Source of the DNA: Eubacterium sp.
GTDB lineage: Bacteria; Bacillota; Clostridia; Lachnospirales; Lachnospiraceae
Length of the DNA stretch: 34,532 nucleotides
Direction of reading: 5' to 3'
NCBI GenBank assembly: GCA_017938215.1
Contig: JAGBBZ010000032.1
Coordinates: 1 to 34,532, forward strand
Position 1 is the stretch's first letter. Every line of letters begins with the position of its first letter. The notes under the pieces are model-generated. The model worked only from the letters and a program-made list of their open reading frames with translations. It made no database searches and was not told the DNA's origin. The position numbers were made by a program, and so were the translations under genes. Positions 22,738 to 30,608 of the stretch are shown one piece after another.

Positions 22738-24487
22738 CCTCACTTTCCGTATCATCATCCATTTCCATATAATTAGGAGTATATCCATTTTCTAAATAAA
22801 ATTCACCCAACTCTGGCTCAAAGTCAATGGTATGATCACTCGCCATATACCATGCCAAATCGCCATCGCCCATACAAGCCACATCAAAAATTTTCAAATC
22901 TTCTCCCCACATAGGGATATGGGCATTTTCAAGATTTCGCTCCCATTCCGCAATGGTATATTCTATATTTTTTTCATAATATTGGGCATCTAACATGGAA
23001 TAATATAGTGTTCCGTGTTTTAACTTTCGTTCTCTCATAAACTTCGACTGCACAAAGGTCGCTCCCTGAGATTTCCCTGCAAATCTGGAAGGGGATATTT
23101 CTTCTAAATTCGACAGAATTTTCTTCTCCGTATCAAAAGAAATATCATATTCCGTTTCATAGGGAAGACCTCGCAAATTATATGATCCTGTGTCAAACAC
23201 ACCATCCACCAGTTCCGGCTTATACTCCATCCAGCCCGGATATGGTAAATACGGGAAATTACCAGCCAGAAAAATCGCTTGATTGGTGGCTACATATTTT
23301 CTCGAATAGCCTGCATATTCAAAATGAATTTTCTCAATCTTAGACTTCGAAGGATTTTTTATCAACACATGGTCCACATCTTGCTCAAAAGGAAGATGAT
23401 TTCCGTCTTGATCCGTAATTTTCTTTATGTCATAGCCATGATATAATGTAAAGCAATACTCATCCAGATTGTCTTTATCAATCACCACATCAATAGATGC
23501 TTTCAAAAGACGTTTGGCAGAAAGTTCTCCAGTATAACTTTGAATCTGGAAATCCGCATCCTTATATTTACGACCGATCCCCTCATAATTTTCAGCATCT
23601 TCATAGCCAACCTGCACGCCTGAATAAAATAATTGAGAATAATAATGTTGATCGGCCATATATACTCCCCAGTCTCCGCTAATGTATCGTTCTCCAGAAG
23701 GTTGAATATATAGGACAAACATAACAATTGTAGCTAACAGTGTTCCAATGGTAACTACATTGATTTTCTTACGACTCATGCTCAACGCAAGCAAGAATGT
23801 GGTCAACAGTATCCACACCATAATCCGCTGAATATTTACTGCCTCTGTGGAATAATTGTAAAACAAATCTAGAAATGCCCCAAAACTTCGATTCATAATC
23901 CCTAACACATCGAAAATATGGGTCAACCGAACACTAAAATTAACAAACTGCATAATGATAGGCAACATAACACGCGAAAATACAGAGAACACACCAAGTA
24001 AAAAAGTAAATCCACAAAGACGTGATTGTATCATGGATGCCAACATTCCTACTAAAATAGCGAACAAATATAGCAAAAAGTGATACTCAAAACACACCTG
24101 TAATAACATGATATTCCAGTCTTGATTCACTTCCCCGATTACACACTGAAAGCCCCACACGGATGTGACAAAATATGTAATACTCAACACCAAGTCAAAC
24201 AAGGAAAACAGAAGCAATCCGTACATTTTTTCTTTCCACTCTCCTAATTTTGATACAGCTATAATTTCATTCATCTTGTGACGTCTCGTCTGGTAAAAGA
24301 ACTCATAAGATAGTATCATAAAAAATAGAAATGAGAACGTCTGTGTTACTAATGCGCTGTTCGACACATCTTCAATTACTGTAGGCTTCTGTACTGATAC
24401 CATCGTGTACAACATGACGACATAACAAACACTAGCCACCAAGAACACGGGTGATTTTACAAATCGTTTTATATTAAGCAAGAACAT
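22721..24487 (-). CDS. Large ABC-2 permease with M1-aminopeptidase-like ectodomain
   Basis: 588 aa starting MFLLNIKRFVKS; GGAGGGATAAA precedes this ATG. The N-terminal ~265 residues have about six membrane helices. About 290-588 is hydrophilic and beta-rich; the stretch with LYHGYDIKKITDQDG, EYAGYSRKY, FLAGNFPYLPYPGW and YDISFDTEKK resembles the N-terminal domain of M1 aminopeptidases found fused to some Firmicute ABC permeases. No HExxH zinc motif is present, so it should not be a protease. The tail is very acidic (DDDTESEDEEVD). It is in one operon with the ATPase and second permease, behind a secreted peptide gene. Confidence 0.75.
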   Translation of the reverse strand: MFLLNIKRFVKSPVFLVASVCYVVMLYTMVSVQKPTVIEDVSNSALVTQTFSFLFFMILSYEFFYQTRRHKMNEIIAVSKLGEWKEKMYGLLLFSLFDLVLSITYFVTSVWGFQCVIGEVNQDWNIMLLQVCFEYHFLLYLFAILVGMLASMIQSRLCGFTFLLGVFSVFSRVMLPIIMQFVNFSVRLTHIFDVLGIMNRSFGAFLDLFYNYSTEAVNIQRIMVWILLTTFLLALSMSRKKINVVTIGTLLATIVMFVLYIQPSGERYISGDWGVYMADQHYYSQLFYSGVQVGYEDAENYEGIGRKYKDADFQIQSYTGELSAKRLLKASIDVVIDKDNLDEYCFTLYHGYDIKKITDQDGNHLPFEQDVDHVLIKNPSKSKIEKIHFEYAGYSRKYVATNQAIFLAGNFPYLPYPGWMEYKPELVDGVFDTGSYNLRGLPYETEYDISFDTEKKILSNLEEISPSRFAGKSQGATFVQSKFMRERKLKHGTLYYSMLDAQYYEKNIEYTIAEWERNLENAHIPMWGEDLKIFDVACMGDGDLAWYMASDHTIDFEPELGEFYLENGYTPNYMEMDDDTESEDEEVD

Positions 24488-24517
24488 TTTATCCCTCCAT
24501 TCCAAAGCAAACAGAAT

Positions 24518-24553
24518 AGTTGCCCACACAAAACAAGTTTTGTGTGGGCAACT
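24518..24553 (-). terminator. 17-bp perfect hairpin after the secreted-peptide gene
   Basis: Perfect inverted repeat 24518-24534 with 24537-24553, with a loop of only 2 nt (GC core CCCACAC/GTGTGGG). On the minus strand ATTCTGTTTGC follows, with no clean T-run. It lies between the peptide and transporter genes, so it may be an attenuator or an mRNA-stabilising element giving more peptide than transporter. Confidence 0.6.
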
Positions 24554-24566
24554 GATTATAAAGCTT

Positions 24567-25004
24567 CTACTTATTACTATTTACAATTTTACTAGTTCCA
24601 TAACAACCTGTTTTCTGATCATCACAATGTTTTCCGTACATACGAACTCCAAACTTATTCGCATAGCTTTTACTTCCCCAATGGCTTTGTGCAAAACTGC
24701 CTACATTATACTTTCCTGTAATACTATGCCCTATTGCACATTTTTGCGCTGGATACATAAGCCAAACCTTAGCCTCACCATCTGCTTTTTGACCTATAAC
24801 AACTGCCATTGTTCCATATCTACTGCCAGAACTACATTTTTGAGTAAGGGTACCATAATCTCCTATGCTCCACTCTGTTGATGAAGTAACACATTTTTTA
24901 CCATCTAACGAACACGATCTCTGCACTGCTGCCATTGCATTTACCGAACCAAAAACAAGTCCAACAATAGCATATGTAGCAATCACTTTTCTAAACTTAT
25001 ACAT
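24567..25004 (-). CDS. Secreted six-cysteine small protein (bacteriocin-like candidate)
   Basis: 145 aa starting MYKFRKVIATYAIVGLVFGS; this ATG has AGGAG 9 nt upstream, while the one 9 nt earlier abuts it. A signal peptide (basic start, hydrophobic core, AMAA cleavage at about 26) gives a ~119-aa mature protein with six cysteines (31, 38, 57, 89, 127, 134), enough for three disulfides. No family is recognised. It resembles the layout of lactococcin-972-type loci (secreted peptide, large membrane protein, ABC ATPase) but lacks a clear matching motif. It lies upstream of the three transporter genes and is driven by the (TA)8 promoter. Confidence 0.72.
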   Translation of the reverse strand: MYKFRKVIATYAIVGLVFGSVNAMAAVQRSCSLDGKKCVTSSTEWSIGDYGTLTQKCSSGSRYGTMAVVIGQKADGEAKVWLMYPAQKCAIGHSITGKYNVGSFAQSHWGSKSYANKFGVRMYGKHCDDQKTGCYGTSKIVNSNK

Positions 25005-25072
25005 TTTTTGCATCTCCTTTGATTTATATTATGTCCTTCTAAATGCGCACTCAAAATCGACACAAAGCATAT

Positions 25073-25095
25073 TATATATATATATATAATGTCAA
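25073..25095 (-). promoter_or_regulatory. Promoter with (TA)8 spacer for the peptide cassette
   Basis: On the minus strand, a perfect TTGACA (25090-25095) followed by a (TA)8 run (25073-25088) that contains overlapping -10 candidates (TATAAT at 13 bp, TAATAT at 15 bp). Each TA unit gained or lost changes -35/-10 spacing by 2 bp, so expression may be phase variable. Confidence 0.6.
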
Positions 25096-25145
25096 GTAAT
25101 ATTTCCATTTTTTACTTTTTCCATTGCCCACAGATCTACCAATTC

Positions 25146-25310
25146 CTAAAACGGAACAAACCACATCGCTGCAGATTCCCACATCCCAGTCATCTTAAAT
25201 ATAACTAGCACAATCCCCACTACCAACCACCAAAAAGCCTTACCAATTCGTTCTTTTTGCAAAGCCATGGCCGCTAAAATAAAACAAATTATTGCACCTA
25301 CCACCATCAT
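25146..25310 (-). CDS. 54-aa two-helix membrane protein behind niaR
   Basis: Starts MMVVGAIICFILAAM and ends MWFVPF. Two hydrophobic helices (about 2-16 and 27-40) are separated by a basic turn (QKERIGK). GGAG, within the last niaR codons, lies 9 nt before the ATG, and the gap to niaR is only 6 nt, so translation is probably coupled. I do not recognise a family. The compact structure, ribosome site and tight spacing argue for a real gene. Confidence 0.65.
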   Translation of the reverse strand: MMVVGAIICFILAAMALQKERIGKAFWWLVVGIVLVIFKMTGMWESAAMWFVPF

Positions 25311-25316
25311 CTTTCT

Positions 25317-25835
25317 CTACTCCTTCACAATCAAATACTTCTTCTCCATCAACGCTTTCTCGATCAGATCCAGCGTCTCCTCCGAATCCGCCGATACCGT
25401 ATGATAATGATAGTCCGAAGTAATATTTTTCAAAGGGGTGGACTTTCCGCTCTTGATGCCATGGACAAACTCCGTCACGTCCCGGCTGGTACGGATGTTT
25501 AAATCCACCTGCACCCTTCCATATACTTTGTGATTAACAAAATCATTTTCCACCACGCCACCGTAATATACGATGGTATTCAATGCATCTTCTGTCTGCT
25601 CATCGGTGTTACTCATCTTAAACACACGAATCGCATTTCCTCCTGCCCCGCCGTTCAATATGTAGCCACGGTTGGTGGACAGGATATCCATATGGGCAGC
25701 ACGAAGAATCGCGATATCTTGCACAATCACCTGTCGGCTCACGCTATATTCTTCTGCCAGCTTTGTACCTGATATTGGTTTCTTCGATTCCCGCAGTCGG
25801 CGTACGATCGAATCCCGGCGTTCATTACCGCTCAT
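25317..25835 (-). CDS. niaR: NiaR-type NAD biosynthesis repressor (HTH + 3H domain)
   Basis: 172 aa. The N-terminal helix-turn-helix (about 7-60: RRDSIVRRLRESKKPISGTKLAEEYSVSRQVIVQDIAILR) is followed by a 3H domain (about 75-170) with His in VNHKVYG, FVHGI and DYHYHTV, the residues that name the domain and bind metal. NiaR/YrxA uses nicotinic acid as corepressor to shut down NAD synthesis and niacin uptake genes. It lies just after nadABC, its expected target. AAAGGAAAGG precedes the ATG. No niacin transporter gene is in the window. Confidence 0.92.
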   Translation of the reverse strand: MSGNERRDSIVRRLRESKKPISGTKLAEEYSVSRQVIVQDIAILRAAHMDILSTNRGYILNGGAGGNAIRVFKMSNTDEQTEDALNTIVYYGGVVENDFVNHKVYGRVQVDLNIRTSRDVTEFVHGIKSGKSTPLKNITSDYHYHTVSADSEETLDLIEKALMEKKYLIVKE

Positions 25836-25874
25836 ATCTACCTTTCCTTTCTATCAAACTCTCTCATATTCACT

Positions 25875-25919
25875 AACGATTCAGAGCCACGCCCTCTCCA
25901 ACGATTCAGAGCCACGCCC
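25875..25919. repeat. Tandem 20-bp direct repeat upstream of niaR
   Basis: AACGATTCAGAGCCACGCCC occurs at 25875-25894 and again at 25900-25919. The core TTCAGAGCCAC is inverted at 26074-26084, so the region can form alternative stems with the nearby hairpin repeat. Confidence 0.8.
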
Positions 25920-26013
25920 CCGCATTCGCATTTTCGCACTCTCTACGAGTGCTCACCCGCTTTTTCAAAGCTTAAATGCTCATTTAGAGGGCGGTAACTC
26001 TATTCGAGTCATC

Positions 26014-26092
26014 CTATGATGTAACAGACGAATTCTTAAGCATAAATGCTATGAATTTGTCTGTTACATCATAGTGGCTCTGAATAGTTACT
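26014..26092. repeat. Hairpin repeat element after nadC (TAACTATTCAG family)
   Basis: A 22-bp inverted repeat with one G-U pair (26014-26035 with 26053-26074), flanked by TAACTATTCAGAGCCAC (minus strand) that overlaps the nadC stop codon. The same outer motif recurs at 29211 and 29402. It may also stop or stabilise the nad transcript. Confidence 0.7.
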
Positions 26093-26942
26093 CGATTGGA
26101 CGAAGATTTTTCAACGAAATGTCCAAAATCGGGGCAGAATGTGTCAACGCACCGCTGGAGATATAATCCACTCCGATGTCGATGAGGCGCTCTACATTTT
26201 CTCTTGTTACATTTCCGGAGCACTCTGTCTCAGCTCTTCCGTCGATGATACGGATGGCTTCTTTCATCTCATCTGGTGTCATATTGTCTAACATAATGAT
26301 GTCTGCTCCGGCATCTGCTGCCTCTTTTACCATGTCAAGGTTCTCCACCTCAACCTCGATCTTACGAACAAATGGCGCATACTCTTTTGCCATCTGAATC
26401 GCTTCTTTCACACCACCTGCTGCCCCGATGTGATTGTCTTTCAAAAGTACACCATCGGAGAGATTGTAACGATGATTGTAACCGCCGCCAACCTTTACGG
26501 CATATTTTTCAAACACACGCATATTCGGTGTGGTCTTTCTTGTATCCAAAAGTTTTGTCTTAGAATTCTCAAATAAAGAAGCAATGGAATTGGTATAAGT
26601 AGCAATTCCGCTCATGCGCTGCAAGTAATTCAATGCCACACGCTCTCCGGAAAGAAGTACCCGAATGTCACCTGTCAGCACTGCCATCAGCTGGCCATTG
26701 GTTACTTTGTCGCCATCCTTACAGTTGAACTGGATTTCCACAGAAGGATCCAGCAAATGGAATGTTCTTGCAAGTACATCCAGTCCGGCGATGATACCGT
26801 CCTGTTTGCAAATCAGCTCTACTCGCCCCTGCTTCGCCTCGGGCATAACCGCATTGGTAGTAATATCTTCACTTGTAATATCTTCCTGCAACGCCTGAAG
26901 AATCAGGGCGTCTGCGTTACATTTCATCGTAATTTCATTCAT
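26088..26942 (-). CDS. nadC: Nicotinate-nucleotide diphosphorylase (quinolinate PRTase)
   Basis: 284 aa. Makes nicotinate mononucleotide, CO2 and PPi from quinolinate and PRPP. Type II PRTase blocks: EDITSEDITTNAV (about 19-31), GERVALNYLQRMSGIAT (about 98-114), DTRKTTPNMRVFEKYAVKVGGGYNHR (about 132-157), LLKDNH and EVEVENLDM, ending with SSGALTHSAP. Overlaps nadB by 8 nt at its start. It ends on the repeat element at 26074-26092, whose sequence supplies its stop codon region. Confidence 0.97.
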   Translation of the reverse strand: MNEITMKCNADALILQALQEDITSEDITTNAVMPEAKQGRVELICKQDGIIAGLDVLARTFHLLDPSVEIQFNCKDGDKVTNGQLMAVLTGDIRVLLSGERVALNYLQRMSGIATYTNSIASLFENSKTKLLDTRKTTPNMRVFEKYAVKVGGGYNHRYNLSDGVLLKDNHIGAAGGVKEAIQMAKEYAPFVRKIEVEVENLDMVKEAADAGADIIMLDNMTPDEMKEAIRIIDGRAETECSGNVTRENVERLIDIGVDYISSGALTHSAPILDISLKNLRPIE

Positions 26943-28236
26943 TTTCGGTACGTTCCTTTCTCTTCTTTTTCATTCGCTCGATCTCCTGAAGGACGATGTC
27001 ACGATATTCATTTTTCAATGTCTCCATGTCCGGATATGTAGTCAAATCCACCTGTGGCTCATGGGAAATATGCTGATAGTTATCACGAATTTTCTTCGCA
27101 GCCCGCTTAGCAAATACAAGACTTTCTAACAACGAATTGCTGGCAAGACGATTGGCTCCATGGACACCATTGCAACTGGTTTCGCCGATGGCAAACAACT
27201 GCTTCATAGATGTTTTACTATCGGAATCCACCCAGACGCCTCCCATAAAATAATGCTGTGCCGGCACAACCGGAATCGGCTCCTTGGTCACATCGTATCC
27301 TTCCTCCAGACAGCGTTTATATATATTCGGGAAATGTCCCCGTATTTCTTCTTCCTCAATAGGTGCCAGACTCAGTCGCACATAAGGCATCTGGTCCTTT
27401 TCCATTTGCTCATATACCTTCTCCGTCAAACGATCTCGTGGCAAAAGCTCGTCCACAAATCGCTCTCCCTTTTTATTTAAAAGAATGGCACCTTCCCCAC
27501 GCACGGACTCCGAAATCAAAAACCGACGTCCCGGTTTTGTGGAATACAATGTAGTCGGATGAATCTGTACATAGTCCACATTTTCCAACTCGATGTCGTG
27601 TTTCAATGCGATTGCCAACGCATCTCCCGTAATGTGACGGTAGTTGGTGGAATGTTCATACAAACCACCCAGACCGCCACAGGCAAGTACGGTATAATCC
27701 GCCCGAATGGTAGTAAGGTCACCTTCCGGATCTGCCACAACAGCACCAAAACAGGTGTTTCCTTCTGTAATGAGATCCACCATAGTGGTGTACTCATAAA
27801 TCGATACATTGTCTCGCTTCTTCACTTGTGCAAGAAGTTTGCTCGTAATTTCTTTTCCCGTCACGTCCTTGTGAAACAGGATACGCGGCGTGGAATGGCC
27901 TCCTTCTTTGGTGAAGATAAAACTTCCGCGGTCGTTTTCAAAATCCACCCCATACAACACAAGGTCATCGATGATTTTGTGGGAGGAACGAATCATGATA
28001 TCCACCGATTCTTTTCGGTTTTCATAATGTCCCGCTTTCATCGTATCTTCATAATACGCCTCATAATCATCCTCTGTTTTTAGCACACAAATACCGCCTT
28101 GTGCCAAAAAGGAGTCGCTGCTTTCCACATCGTCCTTGGATATTAACACGATTTTTTTGTCTTTGGGAAGATTCAGCGCGCAGTACAATCCCGCCGCACC
28201 ACTTCCTACGATCAAAATATCTGTTTTCTTTTTCAC
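26935..28236 (-). CDS. nadB: L-aspartate oxidase
   Basis: Oxidises L-aspartate to iminoaspartate with FAD. About 433 aa. FAD-binding GSGAAGLYCAL is near the N-terminus; SFLAQGGI, HKDVTGKEI, QIHPTTLY, SESVRGEGA and GETSCNGVHGANRLASNSLLE are typical of NadB/SdhA flavoproteins. The C-terminal helical domain is shorter than in E. coli NadB. The GTG at 28236 (GGGGGTGA 5 nt upstream) is preferred over the GTG at 28245 that abuts the same site. The gene lies about 20 nt after nadA. In anaerobes fumarate is the likely electron acceptor. Confidence 0.96.
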   Translation of the reverse strand: MKKKTDILIVGSGAAGLYCALNLPKDKKIVLISKDDVESSDSFLAQGGICVLKTEDDYEAYYEDTMKAGHYENRKESVDIMIRSSHKIIDDLVLYGVDFENDRGSFIFTKEGGHSTPRILFHKDVTGKEITSKLLAQVKKRDNVSIYEYTTMVDLITEGNTCFGAVVADPEGDLTTIRADYTVLACGGLGGLYEHSTNYRHITGDALAIALKHDIELENVDYVQIHPTTLYSTKPGRRFLISESVRGEGAILLNKKGERFVDELLPRDRLTEKVYEQMEKDQMPYVRLSLAPIEEEEIRGHFPNIYKRCLEEGYDVTKEPIPVVPAQHYFMGGVWVDSDSKTSMKQLFAIGETSCNGVHGANRLASNSLLESLVFAKRAAKKIRDNYQHISHEPQVDLTTYPDMETLKNEYRDIVLQEIERMKKKRKERTENE

Positions 28237-28254
28237 CGTCTTCACCCCCGAAGC

Positions 28255-29163
28255 TTATTTGCCGAGTTCTAACATGTTCACCAAAGGGGCATTGGCACGA
28301 GCTCGAAGTTCATCGCTCACCTGCACTTCATTTTCCTTTGTCTCCAGTACATGTATGATTTTTTCCAATGTAATCTTTTTCATATCCGGGCAAATCTGTT
28401 GCTCCATAATCGGATAAAAGATTTTGTCCGGGTTTTTATTTTTCAATTCATAAAAGACGCCAACTTCCGTGCAGACGATAAACTCTTTTTTATCACTTGC
28501 TTCCGCATAGTCGATGATTCCCGATGTACTTCCAATATAGTCAGAAAGTGCAACCACTTCCTCCGTGCACTCTGGATGTGTCAATACCTCTGCCTCTGGA
28601 TGTTCTGCCTTAGCCTTCTTCACCGCATCTGCGGTCATCTGTGCATGGATTGGACAATATCCTGTATTTAAAAGTACATTTTTCTCTGGCACCTGCTCTG
28701 CCACGTAGCGTCCCAGGTTTCCATCCGGAATAAAGAAAATGTTTTGATTCGGAAGTGCCCGAACAATCTTTACCGCATTGGAAGAAGTCACACACACATC
28801 GGAGAGCTTCTTAAGTTCCGCGGTGGAATTGATATAGCAAACAACCGCCAGGTCCTCATACTTCTCCCGCATCTGACGAATCTTCTCTTCTTCTGCCATG
28901 TGTGCCATGGGACAATCTGCTGTAGCATCCGGCATCAAAACGGTTTTCTCCGGATTCAGAATCTTCGCACTTTCGCCCATGAAGGAAACACCACAAAACA
29001 CGATGGTATCTGCCTCCACCTTCGTAGCAATTTGGCTCAGATAGAAGGAGTCCCCTATGTAATCAGCGATATCTTGAATGTCATCCTCCACATAGTAGTG
29101 GGCAAGAATCACTGCATTGTTTTCTTCTTTTAATCGTCGAATCGTATTTTTGAGTTCGCTCAC
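28255..29163 (-). CDS. nadA: Quinolinate synthase (4Fe-4S)
   Basis: 302 aa. Condenses iminoaspartate with dihydroxyacetone phosphate to quinolinate. The three cluster cysteines fit VFCGVSFMGE, NTGYCPIHAQ or HPECTEEVV, and QQICPDMKK. The opening LKEENNAVILAHYYVEDDIQDIADYIGDSFYLSQ is the family signature. A GTG start at 29163 has GAGG 6 nt upstream and gives the usual N-terminus; ATGs at 29169, 29175 and 29199 lack well-spaced sites. First gene of nadABC. Its leader contains a hairpin repeat. Confidence 0.96.
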   Translation of the reverse strand: MSELKNTIRRLKEENNAVILAHYYVEDDIQDIADYIGDSFYLSQIATKVEADTIVFCGVSFMGESAKILNPEKTVLMPDATADCPMAHMAEEEKIRQMREKYEDLAVVCYINSTAELKKLSDVCVTSSNAVKIVRALPNQNIFFIPDGNLGRYVAEQVPEKNVLLNTGYCPIHAQMTADAVKKAKAEHPEAEVLTHPECTEEVVALSDYIGSTSGIIDYAEASDKKEFIVCTEVGVFYELKNKNPDKIFYPIMEQQICPDMKKITLEKIIHVLETKENEVQVSDELRARANAPLVNMLELGK

Positions 29164-29208
29164 AATCATCCTCATTTCTGCGCTTTGTCTTTTGCGCATG
29201 TAGTTTTC

Positions 29209-29306
29209 ATGTGACTATTCAGGATTTAATGTGTGAAAATCAATAAATCGCCGTGCTTGCACGTAAGAGACATTGATTTTCACACATTAGGTCCTAATAG
29301 TCACAT
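29209..29306. repeat. Hairpin repeat element in the nadABC leader
   Basis: Outer ATGTGACTATT/AATAGTCACAT (29209-29219 with 29296-29306), inner perfect 18-bp stem (29227-29244 with 29272-29289) and apical CGTGC/GCACG. It lies between the nad promoter and nadA, so it is transcribed in the leader. It shares the GT(A/G)ACTATTCAG edge motif with the copies at 26074-26092 and 29402. Confidence 0.7.
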
Positions 29307-29314
29307 TTTCACCT

Positions 29315-29343
29315 ATCTTAACACAAAACTTTACAACTGACAA
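29315..29343 (-). promoter_or_regulatory. nadABC promoter with possible NiaR operator
   Basis: On the minus strand, TTGTCA (29338-29343), a 17-bp spacer and TAAGAT (29315-29320). The -35 lies in a quasi-palindrome CTGTCTTGTCAG (29337-29348), which could be the NiaR site; that is a weak inference. Confidence 0.6.
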
Positions 29344-29350
29344 GACAGAA

Positions 29351-29396
29351 AATAAAAAAGATGGAACAACGAGCTTTTCGCGCTGTTTCCATCTTT
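29351..29396 (-). terminator. Terminator after the BspA-type lipoprotein gene
   Basis: 10-bp stem AAAGATGGAA/TTCCATCTTT (29357-29366 with 29387-29396) with extra CA/TG pairing and a GC-rich loop, followed on the minus strand by six T residues. The edge motif GTAACTATTCAGAG (about 29402) lies between it and the gene stop. Confidence 0.85.
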
Positions 29397-29424
29397 ACTT
29401 TGTAACTATTCAGAGGGACTAACG

Positions 29425-30597
29425 TTACTCTACTACGATACTCATCTTTCCCTGCCACGGAAGGGCATCTATCGTATCCCAATCATCCAGATCCTCAATA
29501 ACCGCATATTCTACATAGTATCTCTTACCGCCTTGAAGATTAGCAATAATTGTTTCTGTTTCATTCCTTTCCATTCTTACATATTCATAATCTGACATAT
29601 CTTCGTTCAAACTATATCGAATATTGCAATCCAGATATTCATCCCCTTTTTCTTGGAAAGACTGAAAATCCCAAAAAGCTCGAAGCTTCATACCTTTGAT
29701 ATTTTCTAACTGGAAATTCATCCACAATGCTCTCGCAATTTTATTTCCTCGCTGTCCATGCTTGATAGCATCCGTTATGGAATATCCTTCTTTTTCACTA
29801 CCAAGTTCCCAGCCAACAAAGGAGTATCCTTTTCGTCTCACTGTATTAGGCAACTCGCATCCTTGTGTATGGTCATAGGAAGAGGGCAATGTTCCCGTCT
29901 CCATGCCACCATTTAAATCGTATGAAATCTGATAAATTTCTGGTTTGATCGTAATGGTCTTTCCTGCCGGAATTTTTTTGACAACTTCGCCATCACACTG
30001 CCATTGGCTTTTCTCAATCCCAGCCCATTTGCTAAGTTTAAAATCATTTGAACTTTGATTTTGAATTTCAGTCAACATGGTACAGCCAGATAATACACTC
30101 GCCGGACAACGTTCTAACTTACTTGGTAACACCACTTTCTCTAGCAGTGAACAGTCATAGAATGCCTCTTTTCCAAGTTCTTTAAGGTCTTTGGGAAAAA
30201 TTATTTCTTTCAGAAAACAGCAATTGTAAAATGCACCTTCCTCCATCACTTGGACAGTGTTTGGCATGTCCACTTTTTTTACCCCTAAATTCGCAAATGC
30301 GTATTCGCCAATACCGGTAATACCCGCCCGTATTTGAATCTCACAAACAAAATCTCCTGAATAATTGCATTCATCCAGTGTCTTTTTTACTTGTTCTCTC
30401 TCAATGACACCATTACCACTTACACTTAATACTCCTTCTTCACTCAACTCGCATCGAATTTCCTCCGTGAGCTCTGATGTTTTTGCTTTTTCTTGATTCG
30501 TTGAAGTCTGCGTTGTTTGGTTCTGTACTTGCATATTTCCACATCCAACTAAAGTCATTATCAAGAGTAGTAATAAGATATATTTTCTATGCATCAT
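29425..30597 (-). CDS. Lipoprotein with BspA-type LRR and InlB-like repeat
   Basis: 390 aa starting MMHRKYILLL; AGAGGA lies 6 nt before the ATG. Lipobox LVGC gives a lipid-anchored surface protein. About 90-190 holds LRR_5/BspA-type repeats (IGEYAFANLGVKKVDMPNTVQVMEEGAFYNC, then KELGKEAFYDCSLLEKVVLP). About 225-270 has an InlB B-repeat-like module (YDLNGGMETG...GYSFVGWEL). The rest is beta-rich. It overlaps the preceding lipoprotein gene end region closely (12 nt gap) in the Rhs operon. It may be a surface-binding accessory or a second immunity candidate. Confidence 0.82.
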   Translation of the reverse strand: MMHRKYILLLLLIMTLVGCGNMQVQNQTTQTSTNQEKAKTSELTEEIRCELSEEGVLSVSGNGVIEREQVKKTLDECNYSGDFVCEIQIRAGITGIGEYAFANLGVKKVDMPNTVQVMEEGAFYNCCFLKEIIFPKDLKELGKEAFYDCSLLEKVVLPSKLERCPASVLSGCTMLTEIQNQSSNDFKLSKWAGIEKSQWQCDGEVVKKIPAGKTITIKPEIYQISYDLNGGMETGTLPSSYDHTQGCELPNTVRRKGYSFVGWELGSEKEGYSITDAIKHGQRGNKIARALWMNFQLENIKGMKLRAFWDFQSFQEKGDEYLDCNIRYSLNEDMSDYEYVRMERNETETIIANLQGGKRYYVEYAVIEDLDDWDTIDALPWQGKMSIVVE

Positions 30598-30608
30598 ATC
30601 ACTTCCTC

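Noticed and set aside
22721-24487. Active M1 aminopeptidase
   Set aside because: The ectodomain resembles only the N-terminal M1 domain; no HExxH zinc motif is present.
24567-25004. Assignment to the lactococcin 972 family
   Set aside because: The locus layout is similar but I could not align a convincing family motif, and six cysteines are not typical.
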